NCBI RefSeq assembly: GCF_900313065.1
Contig: NZ_OMPU01000006.1
Span: 171,852 to 235,851 of the forward strand
Length of the DNA: 64,000 nucleotides
Direction of reading: 5' to 3'
Source: Kiloniella sp. EL199
Lineage (GTDB): Bacteria; Pseudomonadota; Alphaproteobacteria; Kiloniellales; Kiloniellaceae
The notes below the pieces were generated by a model. That model did not search any database. It saw only the letters and a list, made by a program, of their open reading frames with translations, and was not told where the DNA came from. Position 1 is the first letter of the stretch, and each line of letters begins with the position of its first letter. Positions 1 through 7,811 of the stretch are shown here, piece after piece. A program made the position numbers and the translations under genes.

Positions 1-465
1 TTTAAAGGCTTCTTTGTTGTAGATAAAACCGTGGATCACTGATGCCATTGGCAGGCAGAATGTTGTGGATCCATCATCTGTTTGCCAGGCCGATTTTGCA
101 ACACCAGAGAAGTTCTCCATACCGGGCAGGTCATCAACTTTTGTCAGATGACCCTTGTTGTAGAGGTCAAGCGAGGCATCAAAAGGCTTACAGGTAATCA
201 GATCGCCAGCTGTGCCAGCTGTCAGCTTGGCGTTCATGTTGGCGTTATATTCTGTTGGTGGTGACGGCGCAAAGCGGACCTTGATATCGGGATGTGATTT
301 GTTAAATGCAGGAATAATCTGGCTTTCCCAAATGTCCAAATCATCTGTGCGCCAGCTTTCAATAACCAGTTCATCTGCGAAAGCAGATACGGTTGGTGTT
401 AGTGAAGCAGCTGCCAAAGCAATTGCAGCAACACTTGTGCCTAGTGTGAGATTACTTTTCTTCAT
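1..465 (-). CDS. Sugar ABC transporter substrate-binding protein (partial, C-terminus beyond window)
   Basis: The first 155 codons of an extracellular solute-binding protein (family 1) run off the left edge on the minus strand. The start ATG is at 463-465, preceded by a strong GGAGG ribosome site about 7 bases upstream. Residues 1-31 form a signal peptide: MKKS, a hydrophobic alanine-rich stretch, and a likely cleavage after SAFA. The mature part begins DELVIESWRTDD and contains features typical of maltose/sugar-binding proteins (IIPAFNKSHPDIKV, NAKLTAGTAGDLI). It lies 64 bases downstream of murQ on the same strand, so the two are probably cotranscribed and the imported sugar is probably an amino sugar (MurNAc, GlcNAc or an oligomer). 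The substrate assignment is inference from context; the family call is firm. Confidence 0.85.
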   Translation of the reverse strand, partial: MKKSNLTLGTSVAAIALAAASLTPTVSAFADELVIESWRTDDLDIWESQIIPAFNKSHPDIKVRFAPSPPTEYNANMNAKLTAGTAGDLITCKPFDASLDLYNKGHLTKVDDLPGMENFSGVAKSAWQTDDGSTTFCLPMASVIHGFIYNKEAFK

Positions 466-490
466 CTTATCCTCCGAGTTAAGAAAGTAC

Positions 491-505
491 CCGGGTTTTT
501 CCCGG
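491..505. repeat. Small hairpin between murQ and the sugar-binding-protein gene
   Basis: CCGGG (491-495), a TTTTT loop and CCCGG (501-505) form a short inverted repeat, followed on the + strand by seven T. The flanking genes are transcribed leftwards, so in their mRNA it would be an intercistronic hairpin. It could adjust the level of the binding-protein message relative to murQ. The role is inference. Confidence 0.4.
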
Positions 506-529
506 TTTTTTTAAGATTATTAATTTAAG

Positions 530-1414
530 TTACTTGAGTTGTTCTATTGCCAACCGTAGGTGTCCTTGATTATCAGTGAGTGCTTTTTCTGCATCAGATT
601 TAGAGTGATTCATTGCTAAAAGAACTGCGAGCTTTATGTCTTTATCAGCCATTTCCAGGCATCTTTTGGCGGTTTGATTGTCAGTCCCGGTAATCTCCTG
701 AATAATTGCGGCACCACGCTTTTCCAGTTTTTCATTGTTGATAACCATTGATACCATCAATCCGTCATGAACATGGCCAAGCTTTGTCATTGTGAGAGTG
801 GACAACATATTCAAAGCTGCTTTTTGTGCTGTACCAGCAGCCATTCTGGTTGATCCGGCTATAACTTCACTTCCGCTATCCAGGAAAATAGAATGGTCTG
901 CATATTCAAAGGTTGGCGCATGTTTATTATTGGCAATACTGACGACCAAGCTACCTTGGGAACGGGCGTGTTTGGCAGCGGCCAAAGTGTAAGGTGTCGA
1001 TCCACTTGCCGCGACGGCGATGATTACATCCTGTGCATTTATTTCATGTTGCTTAAGGGCGTCGATAGCAATGGTTTCATCGTCTTCTGCGCCACCCATG
1101 GGCGCAAGAAGAGCGTCTTTGCCCCCCGCGATCAGTGGAATCATTTTATCCAGAGGCCAACCATAAGTCGGATTGAGTTCGACACAATCTTGAATGGCGA
1201 GATGCCCGGAAGATCCTGCGCCAATATAGAAAAGACGCCCGTCATTTGACAGGCGATTGGCAATTGCTTCTGCGCTTGCTGAAATTTCCGGGATTGAATG
1301 CTGTATGCAAGAGATGGCTCTGAGTTGAGACGCCCATAGCGACTCAAGAATGTCCTCGGCAGGCCAAGTATCCAGGTTGTGGTAACGGGGACTATGTTTT
1401 TCTGTACCCTGCAT
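530..1414 (-). CDS. murQ: N-acetylmuramic acid 6-phosphate etherase MurQ
   Basis: This SIS-domain enzyme splits MurNAc-6-phosphate into GlcNAc-6-phosphate and D-lactate, in the cytoplasm. Visible signatures are YIGAGSSGHLAIQDCVELNP (first SIS motif and sugar-phosphate contacts), AASGSTPYTLAAAKHA (second motif), the serine-rich GSEVIAGSTRMAAGTAQK stretch, and a C-terminal helical region as in MurQ/GckR proteins. I chose the ATG at 1412-1414 (MQGTEKHSPRY), giving 294 residues, close to the usual 298. The frame is open to a TTG at 1483, but that extension looks unlike the family. It is divergent from the GlcNAc kinase operon and upstream of a sugar-binding-protein gene. Its product feeds NagA at 4407. 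The start is less certain than the function. Confidence 0.9.
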   Translation of the reverse strand: MQGTEKHSPRYHNLDTWPAEDILESLWASQLRAISCIQHSIPEISASAEAIANRLSNDGRLFYIGAGSSGHLAIQDCVELNPTYGWPLDKMIPLIAGGKDALLAPMGGAEDDETIAIDALKQHEINAQDVIIAVAASGSTPYTLAAAKHARSQGSLVVSIANNKHAPTFEYADHSIFLDSGSEVIAGSTRMAAGTAQKAALNMLSTLTMTKLGHVHDGLMVSMVINNEKLEKRGAAIIQEITGTDNQTAKRCLEMADKDIKLAVLLAMNHSKSDAEKALTDNQGHLRLAIEQLK

Positions 1415-1454
1415 CTCTTTCGACAAGCTTTTTAATCCGTTAATTTGTGAATAG

Positions 1455-1483
1455 TTGGTTTCATAATACCAAAAAGAAACCAA
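1455..1483. promoter_or_regulatory. Inverted repeat in the murQ/kinase divergent promoter region
   Basis: TTGGTTTC (1455-1462) and GAAACCAA (1476-1483) are perfect 8-base inverted arms separated by 13 bases, just upstream of the murQ start. The TTGG/CCAA half-sites recur on the other side of the same intergenic region. A regulator of the divergent amino-sugar operons, most simply the GntR protein encoded at 2597, could bind here. Binding is inference. Confidence 0.45.
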
Positions 1484-1643
1484 TTTGAAATCAATTTTTT
1501 CTATTTTTGTAATTTATAAATCATTTCATTAATAAAATATTTATTTTTGTTTTTGTTTAACATTTTGAAATTAAACAATAATTTCAAATAAAATTACTTT
1601 GGTACAAAAAAATAAAATCTTTTGAATTTACCTTTAGTCAAAA

Positions 1644-1660
1644 ATACCATAAATTGGTAT
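1644..1660. promoter_or_regulatory. Probable GntR-type operator palindrome
   Basis: ATACCA-TAAAT-TGGTAT is a 17-base palindrome 47 bases upstream of the kinase start. TGGT...ACCA half-sites are typical of NagR/NagQ-type GntR operators in other bacteria. The GntR regulator is the second gene of the operon, so autoregulation is likely. The site is seen; the binding partner is inferred. Confidence 0.5.
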
Positions 1661-1663
1661 TCA

Positions 1664-1694
1664 ATTGGTTTTGTATATTGGTCTTTTATTGGTT
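1664..1694 (+). repeat. Three direct repeats of ATTGGT before the kinase operon
   Basis: ATTGGTT at 1664, ATTGGTC at 1677 and ATTGGTT at 1688 are spaced 13 and 11 bases apart, close to one helical turn, and end 12 bases before the GTG start of the kinase. They match the half-site of the neighbouring palindromes. Confidence 0.4.
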
Positions 1695-1706
1695 CTGGAG
1701 TGGTAA

Positions 1707-2600
1707 GTGATAAACGAAATGCTCTACGCAGGTGTTGATGGTGGGGGAACGAGCTGTCGTGTTCGAATTGAGGATGCGAATCGTGACGTTCTTGGCGAAG
1801 GGTTTGCCGGGCCATCAAATTCAAGACTCGGAGCTGTTCGTGTTTATTACGAAATAGAAAAGGCCTGTCTTGAAGCTCTGCATCAATCGGGTAGAGGTAG
1901 GGAAGATTTTTCTTCGTTGCATGTTGGCTTGGGGCTGGCGGGTCTCGGATTGGAAAGCGAGCTTCAAGCAATGCTTTCTTTTCCACATTCTTTTGCATCT
2001 GTTACTGGAGCAACCGATGCCTATACAGCGTGTTTAGGTGCTCACGCTGGTGAGGACGGGGGCATTCTTATTTTGGGAACAGGCTCATGTGGGCTGGGTA
2101 TTGTTCAGGATGAAGTCATCAATGTGGGCGGTTGGGGGTTTGAGATTTCTGATCATGCCAGCGGCGCTGCTCTTGGGTTAACAGCAGTTCGCAGTTCGCT
2201 TTTTGCTGCTGAAGGTTGTCGACCGGAAACTCCTTTGACAAAAGCAATTATGGCGCATTTTAAAAATGATCGCCAAGTGATGGTTAAGTGGGCTGAAGAA
2301 GCCGAACCTCATCATTATGGTTCCTTTGCACCCCTTATTTTTGATCATGCCGATGAGGGGGATGAACTGGCGGGTCGGATCGTCGCTAAATCGGTACACG
2401 AAGCAGGCTGCATGATGCAGGCTTTGCTTGATAAGAGTGTTGAAACTATTTGTCTTATGGGGGGCGTTTCAAAGCGCATTGCTCCCAGATTGCCAGAAAA
2501 ATATCAAAAAATTCTAAGAGACCCGCATGGTGATGCGATGGACGGTGCCATTAGAATGGTTCGAAAAAAGGCTTCTGGTGGTCAGGAGGCTTTAAAATGA
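1707..2600 (+). CDS. BadF/BadG-family N-acetylglucosamine (possibly MurNAc) kinase
   Basis: This ASKHA-fold sugar kinase has 297 residues. The phosphate-1 loop is AGVDGGGTSCRVRI at the N-terminus, the adenosine/phosphate-2 region is ILGTGSCGLGI near residue 125, and GGVSKRIAPRL lies near residue 250. The BadF/BadG/BcrA/BcrD ATPase family includes GlcNAc kinases and the clostridial MurK, which phosphorylates both GlcNAc and MurNAc. With murQ divergently encoded next door, dual use is plausible but inferred. The GTG start at 1707 is chosen because GGAG lies at 1697-1700; an in-frame ATG at 1719 has no ribosome site. The stop overlaps the start of the next gene by 4 bases (ATGA), a sign of an operon. 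Confidence 0.85.
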   Translation: MINEMLYAGVDGGGTSCRVRIEDANRDVLGEGFAGPSNSRLGAVRVYYEIEKACLEALHQSGRGREDFSSLHVGLGLAGLGLESELQAMLSFPHSFASVTGATDAYTACLGAHAGEDGGILILGTGSCGLGIVQDEVINVGGWGFEISDHASGAALGLTAVRSSLFAAEGCRPETPLTKAIMAHFKNDRQVMVKWAEEAEPHHYGSFAPLIFDHADEGDELAGRIVAKSVHEAGCMMQALLDKSVETICLMGGVSKRIAPRLPEKYQKILRDPHGDAMDGAIRMVRKKASGGQEALK

Positions 2601-3358
2601 AAGTAAGCACGTTTCGCGCGTTAAAGGTAAAATCCCGATTGGATGGCAGTAATCCAACGCCGCTCTATAAGCAGCTGCAAACGTTAATCAGACAGGCGAT
2701 TGAAAGTGGCGCATTTAAAGTTGAAGATGCGTTGCCTAGTGAGCGCGATATCGCCACTGAATTGGAAGTATCTCGCGTGACTGTTCGCAAAGCAGTTCAG
2801 GGACTGGTTCGGGATGGTTTGCTCGTTCAGCGTCATGGGGCAGGCACTTTTGTTGCGTCACGCATGGAACAACCGCTTTCCAAACTAACCAGTTTTACTG
2901 AAGATATTACTGCCCGGGGAATGCAACCGTCTGTTGTTTGGGTTGAGCGTGCGACAGGATTGGCGACCCCGGAAGAAGCGATGGCGCTGAATTTGTCGCC
3001 GGGCGTTGGGGTGTCGCGTTTACATCGAATACGCTGTGCAGACGGCAAGGCACTAGCCATCGAATTGGCCACTGTTCCACAGGAATTTTTGCCGGACCCT
3101 TTGGTCGTCGAAGATTCTCTTTACAGTGTGCTGGATAAATCGGGATTACGTCCTTTGAGAGCCTTGCAAAGGCTCAGGGCTGAATTATTGCAACCGACGC
3201 AAGCTGACTTGCTGGGAGTTCCTGTTGGGGGGCCAACTCTTTATATCGAAAGACGCTCTTTTTTGCCCGACATGCGTCCTATTGAATTTACCCGCTCTCA
3301 TTATCGTGGAGACAGCTATGATTTCATTGCTGAACTCTATTTGGATAGCCGTGATTAA
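2597..3358 (+). CDS. GntR/HutC-family transcriptional regulator of amino-sugar use (NagR/NagQ-like)
   Basis: The protein has 253 residues. An N-terminal winged helix of GntR type occupies about residues 18-85 (PLYKQLQTLIRQAIESGAF, then PSERDIATELEVSRVTVRKA and RHGAGTFVA). A UTRA effector domain follows (SKLTSFTEDITARGMQPS to the end). HutC-subfamily repressors of this type usually bind a phosphorylated pathway sugar; in NagR proteins it is GlcNAc-6-P or GlcN-6-P. It overlaps the kinase by 4 bases and is cotranscribed with the nag genes. The palindromes at 1455-1483 and 1644-1660 are its most likely targets. Effector and targets are inferred from context. Confidence 0.85.
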   Translation: MKVSTFRALKVKSRLDGSNPTPLYKQLQTLIRQAIESGAFKVEDALPSERDIATELEVSRVTVRKAVQGLVRDGLLVQRHGAGTFVASRMEQPLSKLTSFTEDITARGMQPSVVWVERATGLATPEEAMALNLSPGVGVSRLHRIRCADGKALAIELATVPQEFLPDPLVVEDSLYSVLDKSGLRPLRALQRLRAELLQPTQADLLGVPVGGPTLYIERRSFLPDMRPIEFTRSHYRGDSYDFIAELYLDSRD

Positions 3359-3375
3359 TATGAGTGAAACGAATC

Positions 3376-4407
3376 ATGATTAATACAATGAGCCTTATGG
3401 CAAAAGAAACTGCCGAAACACCGGCAGTGATTTCAAGACAACTCAGAGCCAACAGGGATGTTCTGGAAGATCTGTCGAGACAGATCCGTGATAGAAAGTT
3501 CCGCTTTATAGCCACCTGTGCTCGGGGTAGTTCTGACCATGCTTGTGCCTTTGCGAAATATGTATTGGAAATTGGTACTGGTATCCCAGTGGTTTCTTTT
3601 GCGCCGTCTGTTTCTACACTTTATGGCGGAACCTTAAAGTTACAAGATAGTTTGTTTATTGCTGTATCTCAATCCGGGCGCAGTCCCGATCTGGTGCAGG
3701 CGACGCAACAAGCGAAAGATCAGGGCGCTTTTGTTCTTTGTATTTGTAATGATGCGACATCGCCGCTTGTGGCCTTGGGAGATTGTTATCTGCCACTTCA
3801 CGCCGGACCTGAAAACTCTGTTGCGGCCACGAAAAGCTATATCGCGTCTTTGACGGCTTTGCTTCAACTGAGCGCAATCTGGAACTTTGACAGTGGCTTG
3901 TTACCAGCTTTGGAAAAACTCCCCGATCAATTGGACCGGGGTTTATCTGCGGATTGGTCTGAACCCGTTGAACTGTTGGCAGCATCGTCCAATCTCTTCA
4001 CCGTTGGCCGAGGACCCGGGTTTGGTATTGCTCTGGAATCTGCTCTCAAATTCAAGGAAACATCCTATATTCATGCTGAAGCTTTTAGTGCGGCCGAAGT
4101 AAAACATGGGCCAATGTCTCTTGTGGCTGATAACTATCCTGTTCTGCTGTTCAGGCAGCGTGATCAGTCATGGGATTCTGTGGGGGAACTTGCAGAGAAT
4201 TTCCGTGAAAAGGGCGGAGCTGTTTTTACTGCTCAGGAAGGGAACTTGAGCAAGGGCGTTTTACCCATTGAAACGAATATTCATCCCTTTTGTCAGTTAC
4301 CTGTGATGATCCAAAGCTTTTATGTCATGGCAGAGAAAATTACTCAGATGCGCAGTCTTGACCCAGATAATCCCCGCCATTTGAAAAAAGTAACGGAGAC
4401 AGTTTGA
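3376..4407 (+). CDS. SIS-domain glucosamine-6-phosphate deaminase (NagB-II)
   Basis: This enzyme of the GlmS isomerase-like/AgaS group converts glucosamine-6-phosphate to fructose-6-phosphate and ammonia. Two SIS domains are visible: CARGSSDHACAFAKY with AVSQSGRSPDLVQ, and VGRGPGFGIALESALKFKE with HAEAFSAAEVKHGPMSL. There is no glutamine amidotransferase domain, so it is a deaminase rather than GlmS. The start is ambiguous: ATG 3376 and 3388 and GTG 3364 are in frame, and none has a strong ribosome site. I list 3376, which gives 343 residues. It sits between the regulator and nagA, and its stop overlaps the nagA start (TGATG). Function is firm for the family, and the context fits. Confidence 0.88.
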   Translation: MINTMSLMAKETAETPAVISRQLRANRDVLEDLSRQIRDRKFRFIATCARGSSDHACAFAKYVLEIGTGIPVVSFAPSVSTLYGGTLKLQDSLFIAVSQSGRSPDLVQATQQAKDQGAFVLCICNDATSPLVALGDCYLPLHAGPENSVAATKSYIASLTALLQLSAIWNFDSGLLPALEKLPDQLDRGLSADWSEPVELLAASSNLFTVGRGPGFGIALESALKFKETSYIHAEAFSAAEVKHGPMSLVADNYPVLLFRQRDQSWDSVGELAENFREKGGAVFTAQEGNLSKGVLPIETNIHPFCQLPVMIQSFYVMAEKITQMRSLDPDNPRHLKKVTETV

Positions 4408-5567
4408 TGAAAACTGCTTTGACCAATGCACATGTTTTCACCGGGGAAGAGTGGGTGGATGCAGCGACAGTTATTATCAATGGTGTCGCCATTGAGGCTG
4501 TCGGGACTTCTATTAAAATTCCTGATGATGTGGATTGTGTCAGAAACTTAAATGGTGCAAGGCTGGTGCCGGGGTTCATTGATGTTCAGGTCAATGGCGG
4601 TGGTGGTGTCATGTTTAATCAGGATACATCTTTGACCGGATTGCAATCTATTGCCCAGGCACATAGACGCTATGGTACAACAGGTATGCTTCCGACCTTG
4701 ATCACTGATGATCGCCCCATTATGGAATCTGCCATTTCTGCACTTCAGCAAGCCGTTGATGGCAATGAGCCCGGTATACTGGGGATTCATTTGGAAGGTC
4801 CTTATCTTAATCAGATAAGAAAAGGGGTACATCAAGAAGATAAGATTAGGCCTATGGAAACAGATGCCTTGCATCTTTTGACAGGTCTTAAAGGTGCCAA
4901 GACACTGGTTACGCTTGCCCCAGAAAAAAATACATCTGGAATTATTCGACAACTTGTTGAATGTGGTGTCTTGGTTGCTGCAGGACATACCGCAGGCATT
5001 TATGATGATTATCAAGCGGCTTTTTCCGAAGGCTTGAGTTGCTTTACACATTTATTTAATGCCATGACCCCGATGGATAGCCGAGAGCCTGGTGCAGTTG
5101 GTGCTGCGCTGGATCATGATGACAGTTGGTGCGGGTTAATTGTCGATGGATATCATGTTCATCCTGCTACGTTACGAAATGCGATCAAAGCAAAGAAGCG
5201 CGGGAAGATGATGTTGGTTACAGATGCTATGGCCACAGTGGGTAGCGATCAGGATTTTTTTGAACTTTACGGGCAAAAAATCTACAGTCGCGAGGGACGC
5301 TGTACAACTGCCGAAGGTGTCTTGGCTGGTGCACATCTGGATATGGCAACAGCGGTTCGCAATACTGTCGAGATGCTAGATCTTTCCCATGACGAAGCTC
5401 TGCGTATGGCATCTTTGTATCCGGCTGAATTTCTTGGTTTGGGGAATGAACTCGGACGTATCGAAAAGGGCTATAGGGCATCAATGGTTTTGCTGGATGA
5501 TGCCGACCTTGTTCTTGATACCTGGGTTGATGGGCGTGACACGGAAATGGATGGCTTGAAAGTTTAG
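4407..5567 (+). CDS. nagA: N-acetylglucosamine-6-phosphate deacetylase NagA
   Basis: This amidohydrolase-fold enzyme deacetylates GlcNAc-6-phosphate to GlcN-6-phosphate plus acetate. Signatures: VPGFIDVQVNGGGGVMF near residue 55 (NagA form of the first metal motif), GIHLEGPYLN near 125 with the metal-ligand Glu, AAGHTAG near 190, FTHLFNAMTPM near 212, and LVTDAMA near 270 with the catalytic Asp. There are 386 residues, normal for the family. The start is the ATG at 4407, overlapping the upstream TGA and preceded by GGAG at 4395-4398; an in-frame TTG at 4404 is less likely. It receives GlcNAc-6-P both from the kinase at 1707 and from MurQ. Confidence 0.93.
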   Translation: MKTALTNAHVFTGEEWVDAATVIINGVAIEAVGTSIKIPDDVDCVRNLNGARLVPGFIDVQVNGGGGVMFNQDTSLTGLQSIAQAHRRYGTTGMLPTLITDDRPIMESAISALQQAVDGNEPGILGIHLEGPYLNQIRKGVHQEDKIRPMETDALHLLTGLKGAKTLVTLAPEKNTSGIIRQLVECGVLVAAGHTAGIYDDYQAAFSEGLSCFTHLFNAMTPMDSREPGAVGAALDHDDSWCGLIVDGYHVHPATLRNAIKAKKRGKMMLVTDAMATVGSDQDFFELYGQKIYSREGRCTTAEGVLAGAHLDMATAVRNTVEMLDLSHDEALRMASLYPAEFLGLGNELGRIEKGYRASMVLLDDADLVLDTWVDGRDTEMDGLKV

Positions 5568-5592
5568 GGGACTCCATAGAGGGAATTTGGTG

Positions 5593-6684
5593 ATGGGTAA
5601 TAAGCAGAGGGTTCTTGTTGTTGGGTTGGGGAATATGGGGCAGTCCCATGCCAAAGCCTATCACCTTCTTGAAGGCTATGAGATTGTTGGGCTTTGCAGC
5701 AGAAGCCTGCACGACAATACACCTTTGCCCATTGAAATCTCCAGCTATGATCGATTTTCAGATTATGACGAAGCGCTTGATCGGCTAAAACCGGATGTTG
5801 TTTCGATCAATACCTGGCCAGATACACATGAATCCTATGCCCTAAAGGCTTTTGAGGTCGGTGCACACGTTTTCTTGGAAAAGCCTGTTGCAGATACTGT
5901 TGCCGGGGCAGAGAGAGTAATCGAAGCTGCTCGAAAGAAGGGGCTTAAGCTGGTTATTGGTTACATTCTCCGTCATCATCCTTCATGGCAGGAATTTGTT
6001 TCTCAAGCCCAAAAATTGGGAAAGCCTCTGGTAATGCGGATGAACCTCAATCAACAAAGCAGTGGTGAAACCTGGCAAGTTCATAAGCAGCTTATGAAAA
6101 GTATTTCCCCCATTGTGGATTGCGGTGTTCATTATGTTGATATGATGTGTCTGATGACACAGGCTCATCCAGTTAAAGTGCATGCAATTGGTGTACGTTT
6201 AAGTGATGAAATTGACCCTGATATGTATAATTATGGTCAGTTACAGGTTACCTATGATGATGGTTCCGTGGGCTGGTACGAAGCGGGCTGGGGACCAATG
6301 ATGAGTGAAACGGCATTCTTTGTTAAGGATGTGATTGGCCCCAAAGGATGTGTGTCTATTGTTGCCGAAGATCAGAACCGGGCAGAAGACAAGGCAATGG
6401 AATCTGATGATATTGATGCGCATACAAAAACATCGGCATTATTATGTCATTCATCGAAACTGAATAATGATAAGTCGTTCGCACATAAAGACAATTTAAT
6501 TCGAATGGATGATGAACTTGATCACGATGCCCTCTGTCAAAGAGAGCAGGAGTTCCTGTTAAAAGCCATTATAGACGATTTAGATTTGACATCTCACATG
6601 CAGGATGCTGTGAACAGTATGAAAATTGTTTTGGCTGCGGATGAATCGGTTCGAAGTGGTCAAGTTGTACATTTGAAACGCTAA
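5593..6684 (+). CDS. Gfo/Idh/MocA-family NAD(P)-dependent oxidoreductase
   Basis: The protein has 363 residues. An N-terminal Rossmann domain carries VLVVGLGNMGQSHAKAYH, and the family motif EKPVADT (EKP) lies near residue 100. A C-terminal alpha/beta substrate domain follows, with DCGVHYVDMM supplying a possible catalytic histidine. Enzymes of this family oxidise or reduce sugars, inositols or their derivatives; the substrate cannot be read from sequence. Its place inside the amino-sugar operon (25 bases after nagA, 39 before the aldolase) suggests a side substrate such as a modified amino sugar or its acid. GAGGG at 5579-5583 supports the ATG at 5593 over TTG 5587 and GTG 5590. Confidence 0.82.
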   Translation: MGNKQRVLVVGLGNMGQSHAKAYHLLEGYEIVGLCSRSLHDNTPLPIEISSYDRFSDYDEALDRLKPDVVSINTWPDTHESYALKAFEVGAHVFLEKPVADTVAGAERVIEAARKKGLKLVIGYILRHHPSWQEFVSQAQKLGKPLVMRMNLNQQSSGETWQVHKQLMKSISPIVDCGVHYVDMMCLMTQAHPVKVHAIGVRLSDEIDPDMYNYGQLQVTYDDGSVGWYEAGWGPMMSETAFFVKDVIGPKGCVSIVAEDQNRAEDKAMESDDIDAHTKTSALLCHSSKLNNDKSFAHKDNLIRMDDELDHDALCQREQEFLLKAIIDDLDLTSHMQDAVNSMKIVLAADESVRSGQVVHLKR

Positions 6685-6723
6685 GATGCGTTTTCTGACA
6701 TAGAAAAACAGGGAGGATCGGCG

Positions 6724-7797
6724 GTGTCTGAAAAACTTCGCCCGGGTGTTGTTACCGGTAAGGAATATGAGAAACTCGTAAAGGCTTGTAAGGCTGGAAA
6801 CTATGCACTGCCAGCGGTGAATGTCACCAGCAGCAGTACTGTTAATGCTGTTCTGGAAGCGGCAGCACGCAACAAATCAGATGTGATTATTCAGGTTTCT
6901 AATGGTGGCGCTGGCTTTTACGCCGGTGCAGCTTATCCGGATGGTCTTCAGGGCAAAGTGCTTGGCGCAGTTTCCTTGGCGCAGCACGTACACCTTCTTG
7001 CCGAAGGATATGGTGTTTGTGTTGTGCTTCACACAGACCATGCCAATCGCGGACTTTTGCCATGGATTGATGGGCTCTTGGCAGAGGGCGCAAAGTTCTG
7101 CAAAAAGAATGGGAAACCTCTTTACACTTCACATATGATCGACCTGTCCGAAGAGTCTTTAGAAGATAACGTTGGTACCTGTGCGGACTATTTGAAAAAA
7201 ATGGCACCGCTTGATATGAGCCTGGAAATCGAACTGGGTGTTACTGGTGGGGAAGAAGACGGTGTTGGATCCGAGCACACTGGTGCGGACAATCCGAAAC
7301 TCTATACGCAGCCAGAAGACGTGGCCTATGCTTATGAGCAGTTAAACCCGCTTGGTGATTTTTCTGTTGCTGCTTCATTTGGTAACGTTCACGGTGTTTA
7401 TAAGCCAGGGAATGTTAAACTTCGCCCTGTAATCCTTAAAGATTCTCAAAAATTAATGTCAGAGCGCTATGGCCTGGAAGAAAAATCACTTGATCTTGTC
7501 TTCCATGGTGGTTCTGGTTCTTCAGAGTCAGATATTAAAGAAGCTGTATCTTATGGTGTTTTTAAAATGAACGTTGATACAGACCTTCAGTATGCATATT
7601 CCGAGCCTGTCGGCGTCTATGTAAATGCAAATCAGAATGCGTTTGTTGCTCAGATTGATCCGGAAACAGGCAAGCCGTTAAAGAGCAAATATGACCCACG
7701 TAAATGGGTGCGTCAGGCAGAGCAGGGACTGGGCGCGAAACTGGACGAGATTTTCTCTGTTCTGGGTTCTGTAGGCAAGTCTCTGGCAAACGATTAA
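6724..7797 (+). CDS. fba: Class II fructose-1,6-bisphosphate aldolase
   Basis: This zinc-dependent aldolase cleaves fructose-1,6-bisphosphate into dihydroxyacetone phosphate and glyceraldehyde-3-phosphate. Class IIA hallmarks are present: VVLHTDHAN (catalytic Asp and Zn-binding His) near residue 105, SLEIELGVTGGEEDGV near 167, SFGNVHGVYKPGNVKL near 222, and VFHGGSGSSESDI near 262. Its 357 residues are close to the 359 of E. coli FbaA. The GTG start at 6724 is preceded by GGGAGG at 6711-6716. It follows the oxidoreductase by 39 bases and precedes a PfkB kinase by 14, so it is probably the lower end of the amino-sugar pathway. It may also be the general aldolase of the cell. Confidence 0.93.
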   Translation: MSEKLRPGVVTGKEYEKLVKACKAGNYALPAVNVTSSSTVNAVLEAAARNKSDVIIQVSNGGAGFYAGAAYPDGLQGKVLGAVSLAQHVHLLAEGYGVCVVLHTDHANRGLLPWIDGLLAEGAKFCKKNGKPLYTSHMIDLSEESLEDNVGTCADYLKKMAPLDMSLEIELGVTGGEEDGVGSEHTGADNPKLYTQPEDVAYAYEQLNPLGDFSVAASFGNVHGVYKPGNVKLRPVILKDSQKLMSERYGLEEKSLDLVFHGGSGSSESDIKEAVSYGVFKMNVDTDLQYAYSEPVGVYVNANQNAFVAQIDPETGKPLKSKYDPRKWVRQAEQGLGAKLDEIFSVLGSVGKSLAND

Positions 7798-7811
7798 TAA
7801 ATTAGGACGGA

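Noticed and set aside
1414..1483. TTG-initiated extension of MurQ
   Set aside because: It adds 23 residues unlike the family and covers the likely operator; the ATG gives the usual length.
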